A DNA stretch of 64,000 bases, taken from assembly GCF_943193185.1 (NCBI RefSeq), contig NZ_CALPDE010000004.1:78803-142802 (forward strand). Reading direction: 5' to 3'. Position 1 is the first letter of the stretch, and every line of letters begins with the position of its first letter. The position numbers were made by a program, and so were the translations under genes. The notes below the pieces were generated by a model. The model was not told the DNA's origin. It did not search any database and saw nothing but the letters and a program-made list of their open reading frames with translations. Below are positions 26,328 to 36,229 of this stretch, one piece after another. The DNA is from Lactococcus ileimucosae (GTDB lineage: Bacteria > Bacillota > Bacilli > Lactobacillales > Streptococcaceae).

Positions 26328-28232
26328 TTATTTTGCTTTTTTCAAGTAGCCGAACATGAGGCCAGACACAAGTGCACCAATCAAGACAAAGAGGAGGTAC
26401 AAAAGAGGACCATTTGTCAAAGCCAAGACGAAGATACCACCATGTGGCGCCATCAACTTGATACCAGCAGCACCAACAAGTCCCCCTGCCACTGCTGATC
26501 CGACAACAAATGAAGGAATGGCACGCGCTGGGTCAGCAGCACCAAATGGGATTGAACCTTCTGTAATAAATGAAAGTCCCATAACGATATTTGTCAAACC
26601 TGATTGACGTTCTTCTTTTGTAAATTTATTTTTGAAGAAGAGAACGGCAACTGTCGTTGCAAGAGGTGGAACCATACCACCAGCCATAACTGCTGCCATT
26701 ACAACTGACCCACCAGTGGCAACACTTGCGGCCAATGTTCCTGTACCGAAGATATAAGCAGCTTTATTGATTGGACCTCCAAGGTCAACTGCCATCATTC
26801 CTCCAACGATGATACCAAGTACTAAAGCTGAATCTCCATTAAGGCTGTTCAAGAAGTTGGAAAGGCCTGTGTTGATGGCTGCCATTGGGATATTGATGAA
26901 AAGCATGAGCAATCCTGTAATCAATGTACCCAAAAGTGGGAAAATCAAGATTGCTTTAATCCCATCCAGTGATTTTGGCAAAACAGTCAAGAGTTTGCGC
27001 AAGAGAAGGATGACACCACCAGCAATGAAACCACCAACTAATGCGCCAAGGAAACCTGAAGGAATCATTGTGGCTGGATCAAGTTTGCCAAAGGCAAGAC
27101 CAGATGCAGCCATTGAACCAGCGACAAAACCGGCAACTAAACCAGGCTTATCTGCAATTGAGTTGGCGATAAAACCAGCTAGGACAGGAAGCATGAAGGC
27201 GAAGGCTGCACCCCCGATATTTTTAAAGTAAGCCGCAATCGGATGATAAGAACCGAGGTTGGCTAACTGATCTTTAGGTACACCCATAGATTGGTCAATC
27301 AAGAAGGCAAGAGCAATCAAGATCCCCCCACCCACAACGAATGGCAACATTGCGGATACGCCACCCATAAGGTGTTTGTAGAAGGCCTTCCCGATGCCGC
27401 CAGCGCTTTCTTCTTTTGCCTCATCGGAAGCATCAGCTTCAAATTTTGGTGCATTGCCTGAAATTGCTTTACTAATGAGTTCTTCGGGTTGACGAATAGC
27501 TGCAGCGACAGGAACTTGCACCATAGGTTTTCCTGCAAAACGGTTCATTTCCACTTTCTTATCTGCTGCAACAATGATACCGTCAGCTTTTTGGATATCT
27601 TCAGCAGTCAGCTTGTGGTCAATCCCACGTGCCCCGTTTGTTTCAACTTTGATGGCAATGCCCATTTCAGCAGCTTGTTTTTTAAGTGCTTCTTCAGCCA
27701 TATAAGTATGTGCAATACCTGTCGTACATGCTGTCACGGCTAAAACATAATGCGCGCTATCAGTGACTTGCTCAATTTCTTCTGTTTCTTCAGAGAAAAG
27801 CTCTAAGACCTGACGCGGGTATTGTGCTGCTTTTACTTTGTCTGTAAAGCCAGCTTGCAAGAGGAACTTAGAAAGTTGTGCCAGAGCTTCCAAGTGTGTG
27901 TCATTTGCGCCTTCTGGTGCTGCAATCATGAAGAAGAGATTGACAGGCTGGCCATCTAAGGCTGCGTAATCCACACCTGCGTTTGATTTTGCAAACAGGA
28001 CGACAGCTTCCTCAACTGCTTTGTTCTTGCTGTGGGGCATGGCAATACCATCACCTAATCCAGTTGAAGTTTGCGCTTCACGCGCCATGATTCCAGCTTT
28101 AAATGTATCAAAATCACTGACATAACCTTCTGCGACTAACTTGTTCACCATTTCATCAACGGCAGCTTCTTTTGTCGTTGCTTGAAGGTCCAAAATCATG
28201 ACTTCTGTTTTGAGTAAATCTTTGATTTCCAT
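26328..28232 (-). CDS. fruA: PTS fructose-specific IIABC component
   Basis: FruA imports fructose and phosphorylates it to fructose 1-phosphate. The 634 residues contain, in order, an EIIA domain with the phospho-His in GIAMPHSKNKAVEEA (near 64), an EIIB domain with the phospho-Cys in VTACTTGIAHTYMAEEAL (near 172), and a membrane EIIC domain from about residue 285 with many hydrophobic segments. It is the last gene of fruR-fruK-fruA, 14 bases after fruK. Confidence 0.95.
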   Translation of the reverse strand: MEIKDLLKTEVMILDLQATTKEAAVDEMVNKLVAEGYVSDFDTFKAGIMAREAQTSTGLGDGIAMPHSKNKAVEEAVVLFAKSNAGVDYAALDGQPVNLFFMIAAPEGANDTHLEALAQLSKFLLQAGFTDKVKAAQYPRQVLELFSEETEEIEQVTDSAHYVLAVTACTTGIAHTYMAEEALKKQAAEMGIAIKVETNGARGIDHKLTAEDIQKADGIIVAADKKVEMNRFAGKPMVQVPVAAAIRQPEELISKAISGNAPKFEADASDEAKEESAGGIGKAFYKHLMGGVSAMLPFVVGGGILIALAFLIDQSMGVPKDQLANLGSYHPIAAYFKNIGGAAFAFMLPVLAGFIANSIADKPGLVAGFVAGSMAASGLAFGKLDPATMIPSGFLGALVGGFIAGGVILLLRKLLTVLPKSLDGIKAILIFPLLGTLITGLLMLFINIPMAAINTGLSNFLNSLNGDSALVLGIIVGGMMAVDLGGPINKAAYIFGTGTLAASVATGGSVVMAAVMAGGMVPPLATTVAVLFFKNKFTKEERQSGLTNIVMGLSFITEGSIPFGAADPARAIPSFVVGSAVAGGLVGAAGIKLMAPHGGIFVLALTNGPLLYLLFVLIGALVSGLMFGYLKKAK

Positions 28233-28246
28233 AATCTTCCTCTTTT

Positions 28247-29173
28247 CTAATCTTCCTTTATTTTTTCTATAATAACTTTTTCAAAGCATTCTTTTAAGAA
28301 GCTTTCACTCGGCATGTCTTCTGAGAAGACCTTCGCTGTACCACAGGCAACACCTTGTTTAAAGGCAGCTAAAACATCTTGACTGCGGCTCCACTCCGCA
28401 AGGAAACCTGCAACTGTCGAGTCCCCCGCGCCGATAGAGTTTTTCAGCTCTCCTTTGATTGGGGCGGCAAAGTAGGTGTCGTCTCCTGTGAAGAGTAAAG
28501 CACCATCACCTGCCATAGAAATCATGACATTTTGTGCGCCCTCTGCCAAAAGTTTTTGACCATAAGGGATAATATCTTCTTTGGATTTAAACTTAACAGC
28601 ATAGATTTCTTCCAATTCTTCACGGTTAGGTTTGATGATGAGTGGCCCATGTTTCAACGTTTTCAGCAACTTTTGACCGTCCACGTCTATAGCAAACTGC
28701 GCCCCTCTGGCTTTCACTTTCTCAATCAAGACCTCATAGAAGTCTTCCCCTAAAGTTTTAGGAATAGTCCCCGCAAAAACGACGATGTCATCACTTTGCA
28801 GGTTGTCAAATTTACTTAAGAAGGCTTGAATTTCTGCATCAGATAAATCAGGACCTGCGGCATCAAAGGACGTTTCCTCTTGCGCATTGACTTTAATTTT
28901 TGTATTAATACGTGTCGTTCCTGCAATCGGCGTGAAATCGGACTGGCTTCCGATATTTTCAAGATAATCTTGGATAAATTTCCCGGGGAAACCACCAAGA
29001 AAACCAAGAGCCGTGTTTTCCACTTTTAAAAGGGACATCATCCGACTTTCAACAATCCCTTTACCTCCGGGAAGCATACGCGTTTCTGTCGCACGGTTAA
29101 CTTGTCCAAGTTCAACCTGATCAAAATCCATGAAATAGTCTAAAGCTGGATTTAGTGTTACTGTGTATATCAT
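28247..29173 (-). CDS. fruK: 1-phosphofructokinase
   Basis: FruK phosphorylates fructose 1-phosphate to fructose 1,6-bisphosphate. The 308-residue PfkB-family kinase shows the N-terminal substrate site NPALDYFMDF and PGGKGI, and the C-terminal ATP/anion-hole motif NSIGAGDSTVAGFL. Its ATG overlaps the fruR stop as ATGA, indicating translational coupling, and fruA follows. Confidence 0.95.
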   Translation of the reverse strand: MIYTVTLNPALDYFMDFDQVELGQVNRATETRMLPGGKGIVESRMMSLLKVENTALGFLGGFPGKFIQDYLENIGSQSDFTPIAGTTRINTKIKVNAQEETSFDAAGPDLSDAEIQAFLSKFDNLQSDDIVVFAGTIPKTLGEDFYEVLIEKVKARGAQFAIDVDGQKLLKTLKHGPLIIKPNREELEEIYAVKFKSKEDIIPYGQKLLAEGAQNVMISMAGDGALLFTGDDTYFAAPIKGELKNSIGAGDSTVAGFLAEWSRSQDVLAAFKQGVACGTAKVFSEDMPSESFLKECFEKVIIEKIKED

Positions 29174-29871
29174 AATTTCTCCGTTATAAGTTTTATTTGG
29201 TCACTTTCTGCAAACTTGACGAAGCTTGTTTGACCGATTTTACTGCTGTCCAAGAGGAGATAGCTTGTACTACTCTGGTGAATCGCCTGCGCTTTTATCG
29301 CTGCTTCTTCACTGTCAGGTGTCATCGCACCTAGTTCTTTCGTAAAAGCGTTGGCACCGATAAAAGCCATATTAAAACGATAAGTGCTGAGCTGTGCTAT
29401 TGCTGAGCTACCGATGATAGCGTCTGTCTGCCGTTTTACTCGACCACCAAGCAGATAAACAATCAAGTTTTCACTGGTTAATTTTGGCAAGTGGCTGATT
29501 GAGTTGGTGACGATCGTTAGCCGTTTGCCCGACTGATTCAGCAAATGGCAAAGCGGTGCAACAGTCGTACCTGCATCCAAGTAGATAATATCGCCTTCTT
29601 TTATCTTTTCAAAAGCCAAAGCTGCGATTTTTTCTTTTCCTTGAACGTTTTTGGAAGATTTTTCAAAAATAGAAAGTTCTTCGGAAAGATCTTGATGAAG
29701 CGCTGCACCACCATGAACACGGCGCAAAAAATGTTCTTCTTCAAGTTCATTGAGATCTCTTCTCAAAGTCGAGACAGAGGCCTCTGTTATTGCAGTCAAT
29801 TCTTCCAAGGTTGCCGTTTTCTGTTCTTTTAGTAAAGCAAGTATTTTTTCCTTGCGTTCCGTTGCCAGCAT
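29170..29871 (-). CDS. fruR: DeoR-family fructose operon repressor
   Basis: The 233-residue regulator begins MLATERKEKILALLKEQKTA with a DeoR helix-turn-helix (TLEELTAITEASVSTLRRDL, ending in RVHGGAA) and has a sugar-phosphate sensor domain with YLDAGTTVAPLCHLL. The ATG at 29871 follows AGGAGG; the frame is open to 29916 without a ribosome site. As in other lactic acid bacteria it probably represses the operon until fructose 1-phosphate binds. Confidence 0.93.
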   Translation of the reverse strand: MLATERKEKILALLKEQKTATLEELTAITEASVSTLRRDLNELEEEHFLRRVHGGAALHQDLSEELSIFEKSSKNVQGKEKIAALAFEKIKEGDIIYLDAGTTVAPLCHLLNQSGKRLTIVTNSISHLPKLTSENLIVYLLGGRVKRQTDAIIGSSAIAQLSTYRFNMAFIGANAFTKELGAMTPDSEEAAIKAQAIHQSSTSYLLLDSSKIGQTSFVKFAESDQIKLITEKL

Positions 29872-29885
29872 CTGACCTCTCCTCC

Positions 29886-29932
29886 TGAATTCGTTTACAT
29901 TTATATTATACACCATTTTCGTTCAAAGTCAA
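29886..29932 (-). promoter_or_regulatory. fruRKA promoter with cre site
   Basis: On the minus strand TTGACT (29927-29932) and TATAAT (29905-29910) are 16 bases apart. ATGTAAACGAATTCA (29886-29900) fits the CcpA cre consensus WTGNAANCGNWNNCW at every position and overlaps the expected transcription start, a site for repression. Confidence 0.82.
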
Positions 29933-30155
29933 TCAAAAACTTTCAAAAAACTACAAACAATCTCGACGAAGACTGTTTGATTGATAGCGTATAATCGCGA
30001 AGAAAATAGCCCCAGTGCTAAGCTGAAATACGTGTTCGGTGAACCCCAGATTACCGAGGTGACCTGTGCACACACTAAATGTTGTACAAAGTAACATATT
30101 GGGAGCAGCGCACTGTTAGTAGAATTTTTGAGCTTCATTAATGGAATAAGTAAGT

Positions 30156-30183
30156 TTGACAGAGACTTCAAATGTGATATAAT
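30156..30183 (+). promoter_or_regulatory. Promoter of candidate antisense RNA
   Basis: TTGACA (30156-30161) and TATAAT (30178-30183), both perfect, are 16 bases apart. No protein gene follows; a hairpin terminator lies 90 bases downstream. Confidence 0.8.
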
Positions 30184-30188
30184 GGAGG

Positions 30189-30226
30189 AGAAAAAAGCGA
30201 CAGGAATGGCAGTTCCCATCGCTTGA
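30189..30226 (-). terminator. Terminator of candidate toxin mRNA
   Basis: On the minus strand AAGCGA and TCGCTT pair, with an inner GGAA/TTCC helix, and are followed by six Ts. The same hairpin forms the 5' end of the antisense RNA. Confidence 0.7.
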
Positions 30227-30280
30227 TAAGTCTTCAGAGATTAGTGTGATTAGTGCTTACCTTCGGTTTGCACTTTTTTT
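30190..30280 (+). ncRNA. Candidate antitoxin small RNA, type I toxin-antitoxin
   Basis: A perfect sigma-A promoter would give a transcript of about 91 bases. It starts with a hairpin (AAGCGA/TCGCTT with inner GGAA/TTCC) and ends with an intrinsic terminator AGTGC..ACC-TTC-GGT..GCACT plus seven Ts. It is convergent with, and complementary to, the 3' end of the mRNA for a small membrane peptide on the other strand, the arrangement of txpA/ratA and bsrG/SR4 in Bacillus. Expression is not shown. Confidence 0.6.
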
Positions 30281-30385
30281 GATGCGATAAGCCTTTGCAC
30301 AAGAAACTTTATATTTCCCATACGCAATGTAAAACTTACCAAAAGCACCAAGTACAATCGCAATAGCGCAAGCTATCGTAATCAT
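30257..30385 (-). CDS. Candidate type I toxin, small membrane peptide
   Basis: A 42-residue peptide with one N-terminal membrane segment (MITIACAIAIVLGAFGKFYI) and a strongly basic tail (KKSANRR), the general build of type I toxins. AAGAAGAG lies 7 bases upstream. However, a stronger AGGAGG site 46 bases upstream starts a different frame at 30416 (MSITVKEEF..., 26 codons). One base change would join MSITVKEEF to this peptide, so the gene may be frameshifted and dead, or use the internal start. A TTTACA-N16-TATTCT promoter (30449-30476) would give an mRNA of about 250 bases. Confidence 0.45.
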   Translation of the reverse strand: MITIACAIAIVLGAFGKFYIAYGKYKVSCAKAYRIKKSANRR

Positions 30386-30448
30386 CACGAAACTCTTCTT
30401 TTACAGTAATAGACATTTGGTTTTCCTCCTGTCTTCAGGTTAATTGAG

Positions 30449-30476
30449 AGAATAGACCTCCTGTTTACTCTGTAAA
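30449..30476 (-). promoter_or_regulatory. Possible promoter of candidate toxin mRNA
   Basis: On the minus strand TTTACA (30471-30476) and TATTCT (30449-30454) are 16 bases apart, about 27 bases before AGGAGG. Confidence 0.5.
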
Positions 30477-30499
30477 ACTTATCAGGAGCTTCAAGTAGC

Positions 30500-30660
30500 A
30501 AACTGTTCACTCCATAGTGCAATTATGGCATAATCAATAAGCAAGTGCGACAAGACAAAATAACCATACCAAGCTGATATAGTCTTCTTAGTTTTTCATT
30601 ATCTGTGTTGGCCTTTCTTTAAGTTCCTGATTGAAAAACAAGCAATCTTCTTAATCACTC
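30500..30660 (-). pseudogene. Remnant of a small membrane protein
   Basis: A broken frame reads KKTISAWYGYFVLSHLLIDY followed by AIIALWSEQFAT and a stop, with a one-base shift separating it from an upstream stretch DCLFFNQELKERPTQIMKN. It looks like a decayed hydrophobic protein. The family is not recognised. Confidence 0.35.
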
Positions 30661-30687
30661 GTTTTTTTGTCTTTCCAGAGAAATTTA

Positions 30688-31300
30688 TCATTCTTCTACT
30701 TGATGGATGATTAGGGCTGGACATGCTCCCATAATAGTCTGCGCTATTGGTCCTGCCATTACGGCCCATCCAAAACGCCCTGAACTAGGATTCTGGATAT
30801 ATGCAAGCTCCGCAACCACCATCCTGGAGCAACTCTACGCTGTGCAAGATTGGTAAAAGCTCTCGTCCCGGACTCCTTATAAGCGTGTTACATCAGCCAG
30901 TGATAAGCTAAAGGCTCGAGGGCTCCCGGCCGTCACCTTGCACAACCCTTGTCTCATCTGCTGCAACAGCTCCTGTCAGATTATTGGGCAGCCAGCCCTG
31001 TCCACCCTCAAATGTAAGTGCAGTCTGTGAAACTTTTCTTACTGTGAAGTTGTTGGACACAGGTTGCACTATGGCTTTAAGATTTTCTGTAATCTCCTAT
31101 TTAAACCAGCTTATTCAATCGATTGTTTAGAGCTTTATAAGAAACATTAGGCGTGGGGATATTAAGGATAATCAAGTGATCTTCCTCTCCCATATTTTCA
31201 AGGTAACGGAATTGCTGGCCGTCTGATATTGTAAAGAGACGTCCAGGATTCATACTCTCAAAATTAGAAACGCTTATCGGCGTAATAATTCAAAACGATA
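30688..31300 (-). pseudogene. Broken DUF6273-like gene
   Basis: Pieces in different frames match the protein at the right edge of the window: FESMNPGRLFTISDGQQFRY then LENMGEEDHLII, a stop, then LTFEGGQGWLPNNL and AADETRV, a shift, then WWLRS, another shift, and GRFGWAVMAGPIAQTIMGAC followed by PALII. There are at least three disruptions and no N-terminus. It is a dead paralogue of the 21 kb and 63 kb genes. Confidence 0.8.
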
Positions 31301-31362
31301 TCGTAAAAAGTTACTGATGCTGAATAAAAAGTAGAGAATAAATTCCCACAAAGAGTTCAAAC

Positions 31363-31413
31363 AAAAAGCACTTAACCATGATATATTCTTTACACACGGT
31401 TAAGTGCTTTTTT
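31363..31413 (-). terminator. Terminator of spx paralogue
   Basis: Fifteen-base arms (31363-31377 and 31398-31412) with flanking A- and T-runs follow the gene by about 40 bases. Confidence 0.85.
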
Positions 31414-31450
31414 CAATTTTGAGACTTTTCCCAGTTTCTTTTTTCAAAGC

Positions 31451-31849
31451 CTAGCCTGTTCGAGCTTCTTGACTTTCCAAGTCGACAATTTTCTTACTTG
31501 GTTTCTTTAAAAATTTTTGCATCTCCCCTTCATCAAAACCTATTTGAAGATGCTTTTCATCCAGCATAAGCGGCACTTTTAGTAAAGTAGCATTTTCCTC
31601 TATCAACTCCATAAAGTCTTCTAATCCCAGACCATTGGGGTCGATATCCAAACGCGTGAATGCCCTTGTTTCTGTAGAAATAATCTCTTCTATACCATTT
31701 TCAGTTAAGGAAACAATTTGTAAGATTTCTTCAGTGGAAACCAACTCTGTTAAAATGTCAATTTCCACAAATTTTATCCTGTGTGCATACAACCAACTCT
31801 CTGCTTCCTTGGTCTCTTGATTAGAGGAGACAGTATAAATCTTGAGCAT
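31451..31849 (-). CDS. Spx/ArsC-family protein lacking the CxxC motif
   Basis: The 132-residue protein has the Spx/ArsC fold pattern: MLKIYTVSSNQETKEAESWL, IKFVEIDILTE, then TRAFTRLDID, a C-terminal LKVPLMLDEKHLQIGFDEGE. Spx proteins bind the RNA polymerase alpha subunit and usually carry an N-terminal CxxC redox switch. Here that position reads SSNQ and the protein has no cysteine at all, so any activity is redox independent. Lactococci carry several Spx paralogues. The start at 31849 follows AAAGGAGG; an upstream in-frame ATG at 31876 lies before it. Confidence 0.82.
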   Translation of the reverse strand: MLKIYTVSSNQETKEAESWLYAHRIKFVEIDILTELVSTEEILQIVSLTENGIEEIISTETRAFTRLDIDPNGLGLEDFMELIEENATLLKVPLMLDEKHLQIGFDEGEMQKFLKKPSKKIVDLESQEARTG

Positions 31850-32068
31850 GACAACCTCCTTTCTATTAAAATTCAAAACTAGACTCTCTGCTACTTTTAT
31901 TATCCTATTTTATGAAAACGAATACAAACAAAATGCTTTTCATACAATGCCTAGCGAAAAAATTCAGTGATAACAACAACTCAATTTATTCTGATAAGGA
32001 ATAACTGTTTTTATAATAGCTATAATAAGCATAAACCTAGGCGATATAAAACTTGCCCTTAAGGCATA

Positions 32069-32103
32069 AAAAAGTCCAAAGGCTCATAGCCTTTGGACTT
32101 TTG
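32069..32103 (-). terminator. Terminator of hrcA-grpE-dnaK
   Basis: A perfect stem AAAAGTCCAAAGGCT/AGCCTTTGGACTTTT with a short loop lies just after the dnaK stop. Confidence 0.92.
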
Positions 32104-32109
32104 CTTTTC

Positions 32110-33951
<1,842 letters not shown>

Positions 33952-34010
33952 TTATTCTATTATTTTTATCTATTCTCATAGTTTAAGGACATTTCGGTCA
34001 CTTTGCTTTC

Positions 34011-34571
34011 TTACTGTGCAACGACAACCATCGCTGGACGAAGGATGCGGTCATGAAGCTGATATCCTTTTTGAAAGACTTGAACAACGTGATCTGCTGG
34101 ATGTTCATCATCGGCTGGAACCGTTTGAACTGCCATATGGAAGTTTGGATCAAAGGCTCCATCAGCTTTAATCTCCGTTACTCCTTCTTCTTCAAGGGCA
34201 TTTACCAAACTTTCCCGCGTCATTTCCAAACCTTTTTTTACGTCTTCTGCCAAGCCTTCAAGAGCAAGGGCACGCTCTAGGTTATCCAAGCTTGGCAAAA
34301 TCTTTTTGGCCAAATCTTGCGAACGATATTTTAAAATACTTGAACGTTCTTCGTTGGCACGACGTTGGATGTTCTGGATTTCTGCACTGATGCGAAGAAA
34401 CTTATTTTCCCATTCTTCAGCCCTTGCTAGGGCTTCGTCAAGTTCAGAAACTTCTTCTTCGACGATATCCTCAAGGGCTTCCTCTGTGAGTTCCTCAACT
34501 GCTTCCTCAGTCACCTCATCCACTTTTTCATTCTGGGCTTTTTTCATATCTTCTTTCTTTTTTTCGGCCAT
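34011..34571 (-). CDS. grpE: Nucleotide exchange factor GrpE
   Basis: GrpE releases ADP from DnaK. The 186-residue protein starts with an acidic, coiled-coil region and contains [31 protein letters not shown], and the C-terminal beta domain [13 protein letters not shown] and [20 protein letters not shown]. The ATG at 34571 follows AAAGGAA; an in-frame ATG 10 codons earlier at 34601 has no ribosome site. Confidence 0.95.
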   Translation of the reverse strand: MAEKKKEDMKKAQNEKVDEVTEEAVEELTEEALEDIVEEEVSELDEALARAEEWENKFLRISAEIQNIQRRANEERSSILKYRSQDLAKKILPSLDNLERALALEGLAEDVKKGLEMTRESLVNALEEEGVTEIKADGAFDPNFHMAVQTVPADDEHPADHVVQVFQKGYQLHDRILRPAMVVVAQ

Positions 34572-34607
34572 GTTGTTTCCTTTTCTTTTAAAAAATTTCA
34601 TATTGTA

Positions 34608-35645
34608 TTAACTTATCTCGTAGTGGTTCCCATCAAGGTAACGGTAGTAGTCCATCAATTTCATACTGAGGACTTTAGCAAGCAAGTCTAGCCTACTCAA
34701 GGTTTTTTGATAATCTTGTTCTACGGGACCGATAACTGTCAAGGTTCCCAATCCCCGATAAGGAATAACAAACTTTTGACTAATCAATGTTAAGTTTGCA
34801 AAATAGGAGGCGTTATCAATAACTACTGAACGCATCTCCTCTGTATTTGTCAGCGCTCGTATCTCTTGAGCCATACGCGCATCGTCACTTAAAATTTTAT
34901 AGAGCTCAGACAGGTTGTCCGTCGCGAACTCAAAAACATGTTCACGTCCACTACTTGTCAGCTTTTCTGTAAGTAGGTCAGCAAATACAGTATCAAAGAG
35001 CCTTAAGACATCCGTTGTTACTTTAAAGTAACGCTGAACAATCTGCGGAATCTCCGTTCGTAAAGCGTAGTGCACTTCCAAAACCTTCTTGCCTACCAGA
35101 CGTTCTTTAATGAGATGTGTGAAAATTTGTAAATCTTGCTCACTCATACTTTTAGGAAGAACAAATTGGTTGGTCCGAATCTCACCCGTCGCTAGACCCA
35201 TCACTGTCAAGATGGAGTGATTGTCCAAAGTAACAAGTTCAAAAGACTGTAAAACTTGTTCACTTTGAGGAACATTGAGCACAAAGGAAGTTAGACCTGT
35301 CAACCTTGATAAAATCTCACTCGCTCTTTCAAATAAGTCCGAGAGACGGTAAAAGTCGCCGTCAAAGGAGCTCATAATCTCGAAAAGATCGTTTTGTGTA
35401 AATTCTTCCAAGCGTAATACATTTTCAATAAAATATTTATAGCCTGAAATACTAGGTACACGTCCACTTGATGTGTGCTCTTTTTGGATAAGACCAAGAT
35501 TTTCTAGCACTTTCATATCATTTCTGATTGTTGCGCTTGAAGCCTTAATCTGTTCCAGCAAGGCATTTGAACCTACTGGTGTATGCTCTTTGGCGTAAAG
35601 AGAGACAATCAAATCCAAAATCTGCTGTTGCCGTTCTGTAATCAT
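34608..35645 (-). CDS. hrcA: Heat-inducible transcription repressor HrcA
   Basis: HrcA binds CIRCE operators and represses chaperone genes until heat. The 345-residue protein has an N-terminal winged helix (MITERQQQILDLIVSLYAKE, then SSATIRNDMKVLENLGLI and HTSSGRVPS) and a GAF-like effector domain. It is first in hrcA-grpE-dnaK and lies behind two CIRCE elements, so it controls itself. Confidence 0.96.
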   Translation of the reverse strand: MITERQQQILDLIVSLYAKEHTPVGSNALLEQIKASSATIRNDMKVLENLGLIQKEHTSSGRVPSISGYKYFIENVLRLEEFTQNDLFEIMSSFDGDFYRLSDLFERASEILSRLTGLTSFVLNVPQSEQVLQSFELVTLDNHSILTVMGLATGEIRTNQFVLPKSMSEQDLQIFTHLIKERLVGKKVLEVHYALRTEIPQIVQRYFKVTTDVLRLFDTVFADLLTEKLTSSGREHVFEFATDNLSELYKILSDDARMAQEIRALTNTEEMRSVVIDNASYFANLTLISQKFVIPYRGLGTLTVIGPVEQDYQKTLSRLDLLAKVLSMKLMDYYRYLDGNHYEIS

Positions 35646-35666
35646 ACTTGTCTCCTTTCTTCACAT

Positions 35667-35693
35667 TTAGCACTCTATGTCCTTAAGTGCTAA
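35667..35693 (-). promoter_or_regulatory. CIRCE operator, proximal copy
   Basis: TTAGCACTC-N9-AAGTGCTAA, with one mismatch to the consensus TTAGCACTC-N9-GAGTGCTAA, lies between the promoter and hrcA. Confidence 0.93.
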
Positions 35694-35700
35694 CAATATT

Positions 35701-35729
35701 ATTATACCCCTTATTTGATAACTTGTCAA
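35701..35729 (-). promoter_or_regulatory. hrcA operon promoter (perfect consensus)
   Basis: On the minus strand TTGACA (35724-35729) and TATAAT (35701-35706) are 17 bases apart, an ideal sigma-A promoter held between two CIRCE operators. Confidence 0.93.
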
Positions 35730-35734
35730 GAAAA

Positions 35735-35783
35735 AAACCCAAAAATTAGCACTCTTTTTTATAGAGTGCTAATTTTTGGGTTT
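35735..35783. promoter_or_regulatory. CIRCE operator inside a terminator-like inverted repeat, distal copy
   Basis: Perfect 20-base arms (35735-35754 and 35764-35783) surround a 9-base loop. Their inner nine bases on each side (35746-35754 and 35764-35772) form a perfect CIRCE, and the outer parts give A/T-rich flanks. The element lies 5 bases after the stop of the upstream membrane protein, so it probably both ends that operon and binds HrcA. Confidence 0.88.
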
Positions 35784-35788
35784 GGTCA

Positions 35789-36229
35789 TTAAATCAGTCC
35801 AATCTCCTTGGCGACAAAGCGAATACTAAACAAACTGACAAGGAGTACGGCTAGCGGAAACAATAGGGTTAAACTTTGCTGCTGTATGAAATACTGATAA
35901 AGCCAGTCAATAATTACCAGAGCTGCTGCAACCTCCAAAAGTAGCATTCCGATATGAAAAAACCGTATAATCAGAAGAATGATTAGAAATACAAGTAAAA
36001 TTTGTATCACACCTTGCCATTGTGCGACTGGGGCTAAGAGCTGATTGATAAAACCTGTTACTGTACGACTTGTATTTTGAAAAACAGTTGTAAAGGGATT
36101 GGGTCTTGCTAAAAGTCTTTGCGCTACACTTATCAAAGTGTAGAGAAATAAAGCAAGGTTAGCATATAAAATAAGATGCGCTTTGTTCAACATAGATGCA
36201 CGGCTCCTTTTAAACATGTTTCCTTTCAT
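35789..36229 (-). CDS. Small membrane protein of unknown function
   Basis: The protein has up to 146 residues and three or four membrane segments (LILYANLALFLYTLISVA, WQGVIQILLVFLIILLIIRF, LLEVAAALVIIDWLY, LLFPLAVLLVSLFSIRFV). No family is recognised. The first ATG overlaps the stop of the upstream peptidase gene as ATGA, which suggests coupling; an ATG at 36193 behind AAAAGGAG is an alternative start. It is probably in one operon with the phosphatase and peptidase genes. Confidence 0.75.
   Translation of the reverse strand: MKGNMFKRSRASMLNKAHLILYANLALFLYTLISVAQRLLARPNPFTTVFQNTSRTVTGFINQLLAPVAQWQGVIQILLVFLIILLIIRFFHIGMLLLEVAAALVIIDWLYQYFIQQQSLTLLFPLAVLLVSLFSIRFVAKEIGLI

Noticed and set aside
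26767..27231. Plus-strand frame of 154 codons inside fruA
   Set aside because: Antisense shadow of the EIIC domain with no start signal.
29929..30219. Minus-strand frame of 96 codons
   Set aside because: It has no ribosome site, its start lies inside the putative toxin terminator and it shows no family pattern.
30336..30416. 26-codon frame MSITVKEEF... with a strong ribosome site as another modified-peptide precursor
   Set aside because: It lacks the MKRAK pattern and Cys14 and is better explained as the shifted start of the small membrane peptide gene.
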